Assembly (NCBI GenBank): GCA_028564705.1
Contig: JAPXFQ010000398.1
Location: 930,001-994,000 of the forward strand
Length of the DNA: 64,000 nt
Direction of reading: 5' to 3'
Source: Apricaphanius iberus
Lineage: Eukaryota; Chordata; Actinopteri; Cyprinodontiformes; Aphaniidae
Position numbers and translations under genes: made by a program. Shown here in pieces: positions 1 through 11,630 of the stretch. The notes under the pieces were generated by a model that saw only the letters and a list, made by a program, of their open reading frames with translations, did no database searches and was not told where the DNA came from. The stretch's first letter is position 1, and each line of letters begins with the position of its first letter.

Positions 1-10
1 GAGAATTTAT

Positions 11-67
<57 letters not shown>

Positions 68-79
68 CATATATATATA
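1..79. repeat. (AC)n/(AT)n microsatellite
   Basis: An AC run at 13-32 passes into AT-rich alternation to about 79. It is cut by the window edge. Confidence 0.9.
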
Positions 80-459
80 CACTGTCTAATAAGAAATAAG
101 CTCCTTGCCAGTGCAAAAATCTAAATTGTTGGTGAATATCAAAGTAATTTGTTACAGTAAAGCCCTGTACAGCATAGGTTACAGAACAAAATGGGTTCTT
201 CATCACTACAGTTAGCACGTCGTGCAGGGCCATCCGTAGTAATGACTGATGTCTTGTGCCTCCAGAATGGTCTGACCATGACCACTCTCTGAGAAGATGG
301 ATAATTCTCGACCCTCAAGATCGTTTTTAGAGGGACAAGACAAATATTTGAGATGTATCACACCGAGGCATCATGCTGGAGGTGAAAGGAGGTACAGGGA
401 GAGTGAGAGATAAATACAACAAGGGGCTGGAAAAGGAACGACGCGAGCAGGAAAGTGGA

Positions 460-700
460 GCCTGCCTGCCTGGCTGACAGTTGACTCTGTTGGATGTGAC
501 TTTCACAGTCTGCTGGCGGTTTGTGTGGAAGCCATCACATCTGTGACTGGCCGTTTGATTAATGAGCCTCTCAGCTTGTCTGTGCAGTTTGAGGAGGGGC
601 CATGGCCTTATCCCAGGCATCACTGATTTATTCGCCTTTGGAGCAAACCTCCAAGTATAACATACACTAAAGTGTAATGCTGAACATTCACACACACTTT
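460..700. promoter_or_regulatory. Candidate conserved non-coding element
   Basis: Balanced, non-repetitive sequence in an AT-rich background. It has a homeodomain-like TTTGATTAATGAG and a palindromic GGCCATGGCC nearby. Open frames across it have no protein-like features. Inferred from composition only. Confidence 0.25.
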
Positions 701-1439
701 TCAGGCGGACACATGTACTGATTCCACAATGTGCCTGCTTTGGATCAGTTGGCGCAGAAACACGTGCATACGAGCATATGCAGAAGGCCATCGTTCGCCA
801 ACGCCACCTGCTTACGGCTAATGAAAACTTCAGTGTGTCAGTGCTGCTCAAAGGTAGAGAAGACTAAACACAGCATGTATAACCAAGCAGACAAAAGATG
901 AATTCTGTCTCGACCAAAACAGACTCCCATCTCTAGCTGTCAGTCATTGGAAGGGACATACAAGGGGAACGATGAGAGAAGAAAGCAGCCCTTCCTCAAT
1001 GACACATCACACTCCCCTGATTTTCAAAACTGACAAGTCTTTTGAATTCATGGCCTTGCAAGACAGAGAGCCTGATGATGGCTCGAGAGCATCTCTTCTT
1101 GTTTCTCTGGCAGTAGCAGCCATGAAATGTCACTCTGTCTAACCTTGAAGCTCTTTTACTCCCATGTATGTTTTTAATGCCACCAACACTAGGGCAACCA
1201 GCTGCTTGAGAACTAAATGATAAGACTTACCCCTTTAAGTCAGATAACTGATTCTGTAAACACTTAAAGATCAGGAATGTACATTAGCATGTACATGCCC
1301 TCACAAATGATGCACATGTACAGTCATCACACACCTACACAGAGCTCCAGCAAACACAACCACAAACATTTCCTCATTCCCTGAAGCATAAAGTAAGACC
1401 ATTAATCCAGACACACTCCGATCCAGCTTTTCCCCAGGT

Positions 1440-1640
1440 TGATCAGCATCCGTGGAGGAAGACGAACATTCTGACATATTTGTTTTTATTTTATTCCCTG
1501 AGAAAAAAGCCCACCATATGGCAGAGCCCAGGAGCAGATGGCGATTGCCCACTTTCTGAAAGCACAAGCGTCTATTGCTGCAATTTAAGGAGCTGCTCAA
1601 GCAAGAGAATGCCACAGACTGGCATTTTTCCACAAACCGC
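1440..1640. promoter_or_regulatory. Candidate conserved non-coding element
   Basis: Contains CCACCATATGGCAGAGCCC (E-box CATATG), then CTATTGCTGCAATTTAAGGA. It is non-repetitive and unlike its flanks. Conservation is a guess. Confidence 0.22.
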
Positions 1641-4219
1641 TATTGTTATGGACCTAAGGGGTAACAGAAACGATAAGGAAATGCAGGGGAAACACTTCTT
1701 TGTTACAATGCTACTTTATCACTTGCAATATTGAATTACTTAACCTATAGGCCTCTTAGAAATCTGTTATGGATATTGTTATCATTTTATAAAAAATAGA
1801 CAAAACCAGTGCAGAAAAAAATAAAATACAAAGGCTCAGGAAATTACTTCAGATGTACAAATGTATGCAATATAACTTATTTCACCAATTCTATTTAAAG
1901 TGCAAAATAATCTCTTACCAAATTCGATGTGCACATGCTAAACAGCATAGGGACATGCTTATCCATATGCTGTTATTTCTTCCTTAAATACAGTTTTGAT
2001 GGTAATTTTTTTTTTCTTCGCCCCAGATTTAGGGTTTCTATCAGCTCTAAGCCATTTGGATAAAAATCAACAGAAATAAACATGAAACATTTCATTTTAT
2101 TTAAAAAAAAATCTAAGTTATATACAAGTTCCACAGCTGAAATTCCAGAATTCCATTACTGAAATAAACTGACTTTTATTGAGTTGTTCCTGAAATGATT
2201 AGTGAGCGGTGTAAGGCCCTCATGTCCCCCCCCCCCCTTCTTTTTTTTTGAAGGAGTCCGAGTTGTGTCGTACCACAAGCTCCAAGTAATAATGTCCTTG
2301 GATGACACTAGGTTTATGTGATGGAGTGGAAGAGTGCCCTGTGACACATGAAGCTCCATCTCTCATAGCTAGCTGCCCCTTATCAACCAGGTCAGATGAC
2401 CTTTCCTGACATATAGGGAAAGTTTTACAAAGTCACCTTGGCAGATGACAGTTAAAACCTTACTTTTGCCTGGGGTTACACACTATACTTTTTGTGTTTT
2501 ATTTTCTTTGTATGGGAAAGAAAAATGACATGAAAGACTTTGGCATATAAAGGCCTCATAGTACAATCAGAAGAATGAAAAAAGGGAAGGGTCAGGAATG
2601 CAGCCATTCATCGCAGCCCATAGAAGTGTTGATTTGTCTCTGACTGTTTTGTACAAAATTATGGAAGAACAGAGTTTTAAGTGTTTGCTGTGGAAGAAGT
2701 TTCTTTAAGAGACTTACCACGGACAAGGCAGATGAGTTATCCAGTTGTATACTTTTAAATGAGAAGGTAATTCTTTATCTTCTTTTTAAGTATTGAATAA
2801 GTAAATCAGTTATTACGGATAAATATAAAAGAAAGCTGAAGTGAATCCTAATTTTCTGTTCTAGAAAATGACTGCACCATAACTGGATAACTTAAAAAAA
2901 AATCTCTAAAATAAAATGGCAAGACGTTTTCCTCAACTATGTCTGTCCAGATAATCAGACATGACAGTTTTTTCTCAGATATTGGACTTAATATTTAAGG
3001 AATCCTCAAAATTATTATAATTTTTATTATTATTATTAAAATTAAATTAAAACTCAATTACATTAAATCAATATTTTTTTATTAAAATTATTTAAAATAA
3101 AATGTATTATTAATTATTATCATTAAAGTTTATTATTATGGTATCAATTTAAGCCTTCTGGCATTGTAAATGGTCATCTCAATTCCTATTTTTGTATTTG
3201 TTTGCATACACGTAGTTGCCACTTGACTATGACTCCTGAATGTATTTATCAGTCAAATGTTTTTGTTCTTTACATTTTATGTGTTCCATATAACTGGTAA
3301 ACATTCAATAAATATATTTACAAAACAAGATAAATCAGACATTTCATACATATAGGTAAATTACTGTTAGGCTCATTAGCACCACTATTGTTTGGATTTG
3401 AAATTGCACACAAATATAATCTGATCATGGTGCAAAAGACATGAGTGCCAGGTCAGAGGAACCTGGGGAGACCAATCAGATTTCAGTAGGTGTTTGTTCC
3501 CCTGTGACCCTGTCCCAAGAAATAGACAATTCCTACCTATGTGGTGCTTTCAATTATCTCTAAACGGACACCTACTTGACAGATTGAGAAAATGGCTCTT
3601 ACACATTGTACAGTACAACCTACATTTCAAAACATTTTATTATTTTAGTGCATACAATAAAGAGAGAAAAAAGCTAGCATTCAATAGTAGCAACACAACA
3701 ACAAAGGTTTCACTCATTTTGTGAATACATTTGTTGTGGACACTAGTATGATTGAATTGGTTGTGAGTAGTTTTCTGTGGTAAAAAGGCTATCGACTTCC
3801 TGTTTTAAGGGTTTAAAGTTTGACCTAGCAGTAGGTTTAAAGGGGGTTGGGTAGGCCGCTGTACAGGGTACTGGTTTACGCCCAATTCAGTCCTTGTATT
3901 TCCTGAAGTGAGAACAGTGTCTGCATTTTTTGCACAATATCAGTCTTATTCCCAGTTTTGGGCTTTGCCAGGCATTGTAACTAGTCAATGATCCTCTTTT
4001 TCGAAATATCAAAAGATTTTCAAAGCCTAGTCATGGAGAGTTTAATTTTTGTTTTTTGAAGGTGATGCAGTGTTCTGGTGATGTCTTGATGCTACAACCT
4101 TGCTTACACTGGAGCACTCAACCCAAAGTTAAGTGGGCCAGAATGGGAAAAGGTGTACGTCTTCTTGAAGGTCAATATTTGTTTCAAATTTAGGAGTTCA
4201 AGCATATTGGTGCCTTAGT

Positions 4220-4640
4220 AGGATGGGCTGGGCGGTTGAGAGATGGATCTGGGTCCCATCTTCAGTGTGGCTGTGATCTGACAATGGTGAAGAAAAAGCT
4301 GAGCTTAAAAAAAGCAGTTAATTTTAACAGTTTGTCTACATTCGGACCCTCAAACAAACTTATAGGGTGGTTGGGATCTGCCTTGGGATCAAATGAAGAC
4401 GCTCAAAGGGAAATCTCAAAGTAGAGTTGCTCCATTGAAAGCCGTGTGGTGAGATGGTTCAGGCATCTCATCAGGTTGCCTTCTGGCCTTTTTTTCTCTA
4501 GGGGTCATTCAGGCACATCCAAATGGAAGAGGACCGCATGGCATACAAAAACTTGCCAGGGAACCATTATCTATTGTGGCGTGGAAATATTTTGGAATCC
4601 TCAAAATAAACCGGGGAGTGCTGCTCAGAAGACTGACGTA
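4220..4640 (+). mobile_element. LINE 3' fragment, reverse-transcriptase C-terminal remnant
   Basis: Pieces resemble the tail of a common fish LINE ORF2: WLGSALGSNEDAQREISK, then RWFRHLIRLPSGLF, GTSKWKRTAWHTK and TDVD. These follow the consensus order GWLGSL..., MRWLGHLVRMPPGR, PTGRRPRGRP. The frame is broken and the 5' part is missing. The clade is uncertain (L2/Rex-like). Confidence 0.5.
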
Positions 4641-4745
4641 GACTAAATAGATTTTTTTCGAAAATACATTTTTCTAGATTTTAAGTTTGTGATCTGTCAT
4701 CAGGTCTGGTCCAAATAAACAGTATACTTGGCTTCTCTGTTCCAA

Positions 4746-4782
4746 CCATCCAGCCATCCATCCATCCATCCATCCATCCATC
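4746..4782. repeat. (CATC)n microsatellite
   Basis: About nine CATC/CAGC units. It is in the wrong orientation to be the ATGG tail of the neighbouring LINE fragment. Confidence 0.9.
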
Positions 4783-4919
4783 AGCTTTAAAAACAATGAC
4801 AAAATGTCCACCCAAGCTAGACCACCTTTTGGTCAGCAGATAGGTAGTCTAAAAAGTTACTTCAAACACAAGTTATCCAAATAGTTACACACATCAAACG
4901 CTTGTGTGGAGTGAAAGCC

Positions 4920-5380
4920 AGGTCAGCCAGTCAGTTAGTCAACCCTGGGGGTCCTGTGGCATTAATCAGTCTAGTTTCTGCTGAAAAGCTCAATCTGCAG
5001 ATGATGGATGAGCCATCATGCTGAGGGAACGGAAGTGACAGGTGACAAAGAAGGACACACACACCTGTATAAATTGACTATGCCTCCTGTCTGGCCCTGA
5101 TGTTACATTCTCAAGGTAGCAGCGTGCAAGTGTATGTATATAAATGCGTGCGTGTGTTGTTTGTGTGCAAAGGCCCGAATGTCCCAGTGTGTGTCCGGCT
5201 CAGCTAATGAAGTCATCTGAACTGTGATTTAACAGCCCTGGTTTAAAAGCCCAGCGCCCTTAACTCATAGCCTTGCTCCATTAGAATGTGACATAAAACC
5301 TGGGCACAATAACAGTCCTGCCACTATAACAATATATTGGAGGCCAATGGGCCACTCTGCTAACTCACAAAGTCTGGTGA
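4920..5380. promoter_or_regulatory. Candidate conserved non-coding element(s)
   Basis: Two unique-looking blocks (4920-5060 and 5170-5380) are separated by a TG-rich patch. Motifs include GGCATTAATCAG, CAGCTAATGAAGTCATCTG and CTGTGATTTAACAG. Inferred from sequence texture only. Confidence 0.25.
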
Positions 5381-6833
5381 GGAAGAAATAACATCATCTG
5401 TGTACACAAAAGAAAAGTCATTCAAGGAGACTAAAACTTTTAAGATGAAACAAAGTGAATCCTGTGGGGTCAAAATACACATTGATACAGATTAATCTCA
5501 AATATTAGTTTATTGCTGTTTTTCTTTTGTATTTAAGTAGGTTAGTTTAAACTATGACATTTTTCTATGATACAGATTTTTTTATGCAGTTATATATTTT
5601 CAAATCAGCTTTTATATGTTAATTTTGGTGATTATGACAACACAGCTAATGAAAAACATGTAGTTTTTCAGAGTAATAACCAATAAAAGACAATGTTCAT
5701 TAAAGGAATGTATTCAGACAGGAAGAAGATTCTAGACATGACAATTTTATAGCCAACAGTCAGACACATTATACAAGAAATGTAAGCTACAATAGTTCAA
5801 TAAAATAGAAGTTGGTTGCTCAGAGTACAGTTTAGTGGATTTTCAATTGTTATCGTTGTCTGGTTAATTATAATTTGGAAACAATTACACCAGTAACCTA
5901 AAACTGGGATGATTGTTAACGTAACTCAAATTATCAGTGATAAAATTAGCAAAACAGGGAACCAGCTTCTTAATCTATATGAGAAACAATATCAATTATT
6001 ACCACACTATCAGTCTAACTGAAAAGATGAGTTCTTTTGACCAGTGTTTTAAAACATGCACACTAAAGGAAGAACAGAGATTTTTTTCAAGTTTAAGGAA
6101 TTTATTCACTAAATGCTCACACAAACACAAAATAAATTAAATCTAGTCTAAATGAACTATTATACTTATTCTTACGCCAACTGAGAGCGTGGAATTTTCC
6201 TCCTTCAAGCGTGAGGCTTAATGGGAATGGGAGAGTCGACAGAATCAGCTGGCTTATATAACCTCCGGGGGTGTCATCCAAGATGGCCACCGACACAAGA
6301 CAATGGGAGGCCATTCTGGGGTCGCGAAATGGGAGATGGTCCAGCCCAAGGGATGCTGGGAGACTGAGTCCATTTAATATTTCAATAGCTGTGCCAACAA
6401 CAGTATGCAGTTATGTTGATTGAAACTTAAATGGAAAGAAAAAATGTGTACAAGCATTAGGTATGAACAGGCCTTGAGAGGATATTCTAGCAAGCCTGCT
6501 TCCAAAGTTCAGTGAAGACTTAAAAGGTGTGGACTGCAGTTGGTGTTAGTACTTCAAGAACCACCACAAATAAACGTTTCAAGGATATTAGCTACAACAG
6601 CTGCAACCCTCGTTTTAAGCCACTCCTGAACCAGTGACTGAGGGAGAAACATTTTACCTGTCCTATTCAAAAAAGGCCTTGACTGTCACTCAGGACTCCA
6701 AAGTCCTTTTTTTTACATGAGAGTCAACAGTGCTTTTCATTTGGAAATCAAAGTTCTAGAGACTGGAGGAAGAGCCTTACAGAGAAGAAGATTTCGAGCA
6801 AGACTTGTACCTTCCCACAATGTTAAAAGTTGA
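5381..6833. other. AT-rich non-coding stretch
   Basis: I recognised no gene or repeat family. Short open frames at 5937-6140 (+) and 6117-6314 (-) have no motif. Confidence 0.4.
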
Positions 6834-7010
6834 GGCAGCCCAATAGCATAGTTATCTTGTAATTGGAGAGTTGAGGGTTCGATTTCAGTTTCCTGCTGCC
6901 ACATGTTGATTTAAATCTGAAAAGCAACCGATCCATATATCAGGATAGGGCTGAGTAGATGTATTTTTAGAGTAAAAATGTTTTGAATAATCACCATGAG
7001 TAGAAAACTA
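6834..7010 (+). repeat. tRNA-derived SINE-like fragment
   Basis: CTTGTAATTGGAGAG followed by GAGGGTTCGATTTC resembles the tRNA anticodon arm and B box. The body CTGCCACATGTTGAT matches the element at 20818. The A box is degenerate. Confidence 0.55.
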
Positions 7011-7084
7011 CTAAATAAGATTGGTATATTTATAGTTTAAGATACATGGGTAAACCAGTAGCACTACATAAAGGATCTATGGAG

Positions 7085-7310
7085 TTTGGAGAGGAGTAAG
7101 ATGGGAGACACCAGACTTAACAATGCAGAGGACCTGAAGGTCACTATTAAAGCAACCTGGTCTTCTACAGGTTCTACAACCTGGTCTTCCTGAGGCTCTT
7201 CTACACTACAGAAGAGCCTCAGGCTGATCACTTCCATTTCATCCTGAGAAGATGCAGCAATTCATGCGAAAGGACCTCTGACCGAGTAATGCACACATTT
7301 AATGTACAGA
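7085..7310 (+). pseudogene. Tc1-like transposase C-terminal fossil
   Basis: The translation AEDLKVTIKATW, then LRLITSI and AAIHAKGPLTE, matches the end of Tc1 transposases (LTPQQCHRLI.SMPRRI.AVI.AKG..TKY). Stops and a local duplication of CCTGGTCTTC break it. Confidence 0.6.
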
Positions 7311-7314
7311 CCAA

Positions 7315-7700
7315 AAGTTTGGACACACCTTCGCATTCAGTGAGTTTCCTTTCTTTTCATGACTATTGACATTGTAGATTATCACTGAAGGCATCAAAAC
7401 TATGAATGAACACATATGGAATTATGTAGTACTTTTACAAAAAAGTGTGAAATAACCTGGCCTCCAAAGTCACTGGACCTGAACCCAATTGAGATGATTT
7501 GGGGTGAGCTGAACCGCAGAGTGAAGGGCCAACAAGTACTAAGCATCTCTGGGAACTCCTTCAAGACTGTTGGAAAACCATTTCTGGTAACTACCTATTG
7601 AAGCTCAAGAGAATGCAAAGCAGTAATCAGAGCAAAGGGTGGCTAATTTGAGGAATCTAAAATATAACATGTATTTAGTTATTTCACCCTTTTTGTTTGA
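7315..7700 (+). mobile_element. Tc1-like element, internally deleted and 3'-truncated
   Basis: It starts at TA with CAGACCAAAAGTTTGGACAC, a widespread fish Tc1 terminus. It then jumps to coding sequence WPPKSLDLNPIEMIWGELNR plus RVKGQQ, the catalytic DLNPIE block. Anti-sense-like 5' sequence (GCAAAGCAGTAATCAGAGCA) follows. The right terminus is missing. Confidence 0.75.
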
Positions 7701-10375
7701 GTGAAAAATATAAACAAAGTGGAAAAATAGAGAGGAAAAGACAGAAAGGAACACAACAAATAATCTAAGAAAATGTAAACACAAGCACAAATAATAATCT
7801 ACAAGGAAATACAACTAATAACTAGTTCCTGGTCCAACTGCAGACATTTCTTGAAAATGTCATCAAAACCTAACAACTTCTTGAGTTATGTTGCAAACAT
7901 ACAGCCAAAGAAACAAACCCTGGCAAAAACATAAGCTCCTTCGCGGAGGTAATTAACAAAATCCAAACCAAAACAACCATGTACGGCGACACTTAAGAGA
8001 AATCATAAAAATTCTGATAAAAAGATTTACGGTTCTCATTAGATGTAGACATAAAAAATGATCAGAAAAAAAACTCACTTGGAACATATAATTATCTATG
8101 TAACAAATTTAATTTTAACAAATCTAGTGATCTCAAATATCAATTTTTGAACGGAATATATGAAATGAACTTTTTGATTATGGGATTTATTGAGATACAC
8201 TTGTAAAAGATATCCTATATGCTGGGATGATTCCAGCAACAAAAATGGCAGAAGATCATTGTCTTCATGAACATAGCCCATCTAAAGAACTAAACAAATC
8301 AGTGGAACAAACATTCATGTGCCTAGCATGAACTTCTGTTGCCCAAGAGATATTTTTGAGCACTTATGAGTCTAAGGGAAAGTTTGACAGCTTACATTGC
8401 AGCAGTCATGGAACCAGCTTCCTGCTTTCTGTGAGTGACTCAGGCAGACCCAAAGCCATTCTCCAAATCCTCCATGAAATCCACTCCTCTGGCCTAACAA
8501 AGATGGGCTAATGATGGAAATGACAGCATTTAACACACTTTGATATGAGATTATGGAAAATTATATAACTTTCAACCCTCCCATTCCTATTATTCCGCAT
8601 ATTTTCTTTTAGTTCCTCATCGAAATTGACTGTCATCTCTTAACATGTCACTCGCAATCTCAAACTGCAAGTCCAATCTTTTTATTTCTCAGCCTCCCGC
8701 TATCTGACTTAATATCCACCTTATCCAGTTTCTATTCATGAATGCTCTAACCCTAATTTGGCTCAGTCAAGCTATGACAGTCTCTGTTTTACCGTGCAAC
8801 AAAGCCACAAATGAGGGAGGGGAAGAATGGGTTATGTGTATGTGGGAAGATGGGGTAGAGGCATGAAGGCGACAACCCTCGTCACAGCACAGCACAGTGC
8901 TGCGTACTTCACCCTTATTAGGCCCGTGTCCTTGGCAGATGCAGAGCTTGCCCTTTGTTAGAAAGGTGTGTGTGTGTTACAATGGCAGTGATTTAGAATG
9001 GATTGGGCGTAGGCGTAGAGACAAGGTGCAGTAGCCCCATAGCTCCCTGATAGCTGGCAGCGTGACAGCTGTGAATGGAGAACAGGGAACAGCCTGAAGT
9101 ACTGCAATCTAATATGTGTCACATAACTGCATAAATATTTATGCCTGTTGCAGACCAGGAGGGGAAAACAGGAATGGGAGGATGGGACAGGAGAGGTGGT
9201 CTTAGGCAAAAAACTTCAATCAGGCGACCCCAAGGTATGAGCCAGCGAGTCTTTACTCATCATCAGCTACTTTTGTATTAGTCCTTAGATCTCCAAGTAA
9301 GCTGGGATCAGGTATAACAGGTGCACCTAATGCGCTTTGCTGAACACCTCAGACATTTATAGACACCCTTGTATATCAGATGTGTTAGAAGCTAAAATAA
9401 ATCTGTCTTTAACTGCAGTTACATAATCTCTCACTTTAGAAAAATCTAACCTTTAATCTGTAAATGTATTCAGCGGAGGAAGAAAAAAAATCCATCTGGG
9501 GGCATGAATACTGGAAACACTCTTTTAAAAATAAATTTAACTGAAGCTTTTTTAAAATGATTTATTATTCACCATTTAAGATTTTGTGGTCAAATTGATC
9601 TTTATTCAATAGTATAGCTTGAAAAGGACAGAGATAGAGGGGAAAAAACTTGCAGGAAAATGACTTGGATCAAGTATTAAAGCAAAATCTGTGTTTGGCT
9701 TAAACTTTCAAAATGTGAAAGGAACATATGTGCTCCCCTATAAGCAAAAGGGTGTTTACAAAGTTCAGTGGAACCTCTGCATTCATATATAATTTGTACA
9801 AGTGTAGCTTCAAAATGGGTAGATGGAAACATGGTCCCTTATAGGAAATAAAATAAATTAGAATAATCCATTGTACTCCAACTCACGCTCTTGCAACAAC
9901 ATGAATACAATTCAAACTCACTAAAATCTTTAGCATACTAAAGAGTCAAGAAGAACCAGTATCTGAAAAGACTCCAAAATCAAACAATCAGTCACTTGTT
10001 TCCAAGATGCAACGCTTATCATATGTAATAAAATGATGTTGCATGTATGGAATCATTGTAATGAATCAAGAAGAGAGTTTTGTGTAGAAAACCTACCCTA
10101 TCAATATAATGAGAACTTTGTGTTGGTTGGATATGTATGTGAAAGATGGTTGTTGTTTTTTTTTTGTTTTGTTTTTTTAAGGAAAGACCACTTCCATCGT
10201 GATTTAAGAGAAATACTCTGGCTTTTAACAATAGGGGGAAAAATGAGCTAAAAATGGTTTATGTGGACTGTTTCATTCAGCTCAACTGAAAAGACAACAG
10301 AGAACAGAGACACTATTATAAACAAAAGAAATAAATTAAAATCACCTCACAAACAAAGGGATGGGGCTCACTGAT
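7701..10375. other. Non-coding stretch, no gene recognised
   Basis: AT-rich DNA with a more balanced island at 8340-8520 and another at 8860-9200 (GTCACAGCACAGCACAGTGC; CATAAATATTTATG). No exon, RNA gene or repeat family was identified. Confidence 0.4.
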
Positions 10376-11409
10376 CAGGGGTCCGTTCCAAAAAGCAGGT
10401 TATGTGACATAACCGGATAAGTATGAGGGTAAGTTTGTGGATAACCTCAACTTTCGGTTCCAAAAACCGAGGTATCTTTCAAGATATGTTAGTAACCATA
10501 GCAACTTAATCTCCGAACATAAGCTGCTCCTGACCAGCTAATGTTCTGGGTAAATTTGTTCCAGAGTGGTTCTGAGCATGGGGTGCCCTTTTAAATGATG
10601 ATCCTTTGGACGTGAAAGCACAGATTATGGTGTATTTTGTCAAAATAACTTTAATCTTTTCAACCAAAAACTGTAGGACAAAGCCCATTACATATTACAA
10701 ACAATCAAAAACTAATTCCCAAACATATTAGTAACATCCAAGAGTATTTCAAATAAAATTACAGAACACATTATAGGCAGCTAAATTAAATAATCCTGCA
10801 TTGTGAAACAATAACTACTGCAAAGTGCATTAAAATGCCATTAACTGGCAACAATGATAGTTTTTTAATTGGAATAGATTAGTATATGTTGTAAAATTTA
10901 ATTTAACAAAGTCACTGGAAGAAAGATGATGTAGTACCCCCAGGGAAGCCATGAAAGACTGGTCGGCCTTTACGGAGCCAAGTACTCAGCTGGGTGAGAG
11001 GATATGGTGGTGGCCCCCCACCAGTTAGGCCTCAACCTTCTTTTTATTAGCTACATGACAGGAAGAATGTACAAAAAATACTTAATATCCCTACATCTCT
11101 CCAATAAATATTTGATTTCAATCTTACCTTTTTGGAAAATCTTTTTGTGTTTCATTTTGACTTGAAAAACAGTTCTTTTGGATCCAGAAGGCTTGCATCT
11201 AATTAAGTTAGAGGTCAATATATGTCTAAGTCAATGTACAATAGTATTGTAATCTCAACAAATTGGTGGCAAAAGAAAGTCAACTTTGAATAATAATCCA
11301 ACATAAAGGAACAAAGTTTGGATTATACATACTGTCCTCCAGCACCAGTTGACCTCAACTGTATGGAAGCCCATTCCCGCCCCTCTGAAGAAAATAATAG
11401 AAATACATA

Positions 11410-11596
11410 AGTCAAAATTATGAGATGCTAAGTCATTATAATGAGATACTAAGTCATAATAATGAGATACTAAGTCATAATTATGAGATATCAAGTCATA
11501 ATTATGAGATGCTAAGTCATAATTATGAGATGCTAAGTCATAATTATGAGATGCTAAGTCATAATTATGAGATGCTAAGTCATAATTATGAGATAG
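11410..11596 (+). repeat. 21-bp minisatellite in the left IS3EU terminus, 9 copies
   Basis: The unit is CATAATTATGAGATGCTAAGT with minor variants. The core CATAATTATG is a 10-bp perfect palindrome. Twenty-one bp is seven codons, so the array is open in several frames (LSHNYEM repeats) without being coding. Confidence 0.93.
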
Positions 11597-11630
11597 TGTG
11601 TATTTGACTAATCTGTCTTCCTACATTTAG

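Larger units (their letters stand above)
80..4200. other. Non-coding stretch, no gene recognised
   Basis: AT-rich DNA with short chance open frames. Two islands of higher complexity (460-700 and 1440-1640) are listed separately. A poly-C/poly-T patch lies at 2227-2249, and 3010-3140 is very AT-rich and simple. No KIAA0825 terminal exon could be seen. Confidence 0.5.

Noticed and set aside
327..851. 174-codon minus-strand open frame
   Set aside because: No domain, no splice context, and composition like the surrounding non-coding block; not the missing KIAA0825 exon.
4236..4646. Host coding exons
   Set aside because: The frames follow a decayed LINE ORF2 C-terminus.
11425..11607. Repetitive LSHNYEM protein frames on both arrays (also 14060-14410, minus)
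   Set aside because: A 21-bp unit is seven codons, so any stop-free frame stays open. It is minisatellite DNA in a transposon terminus.
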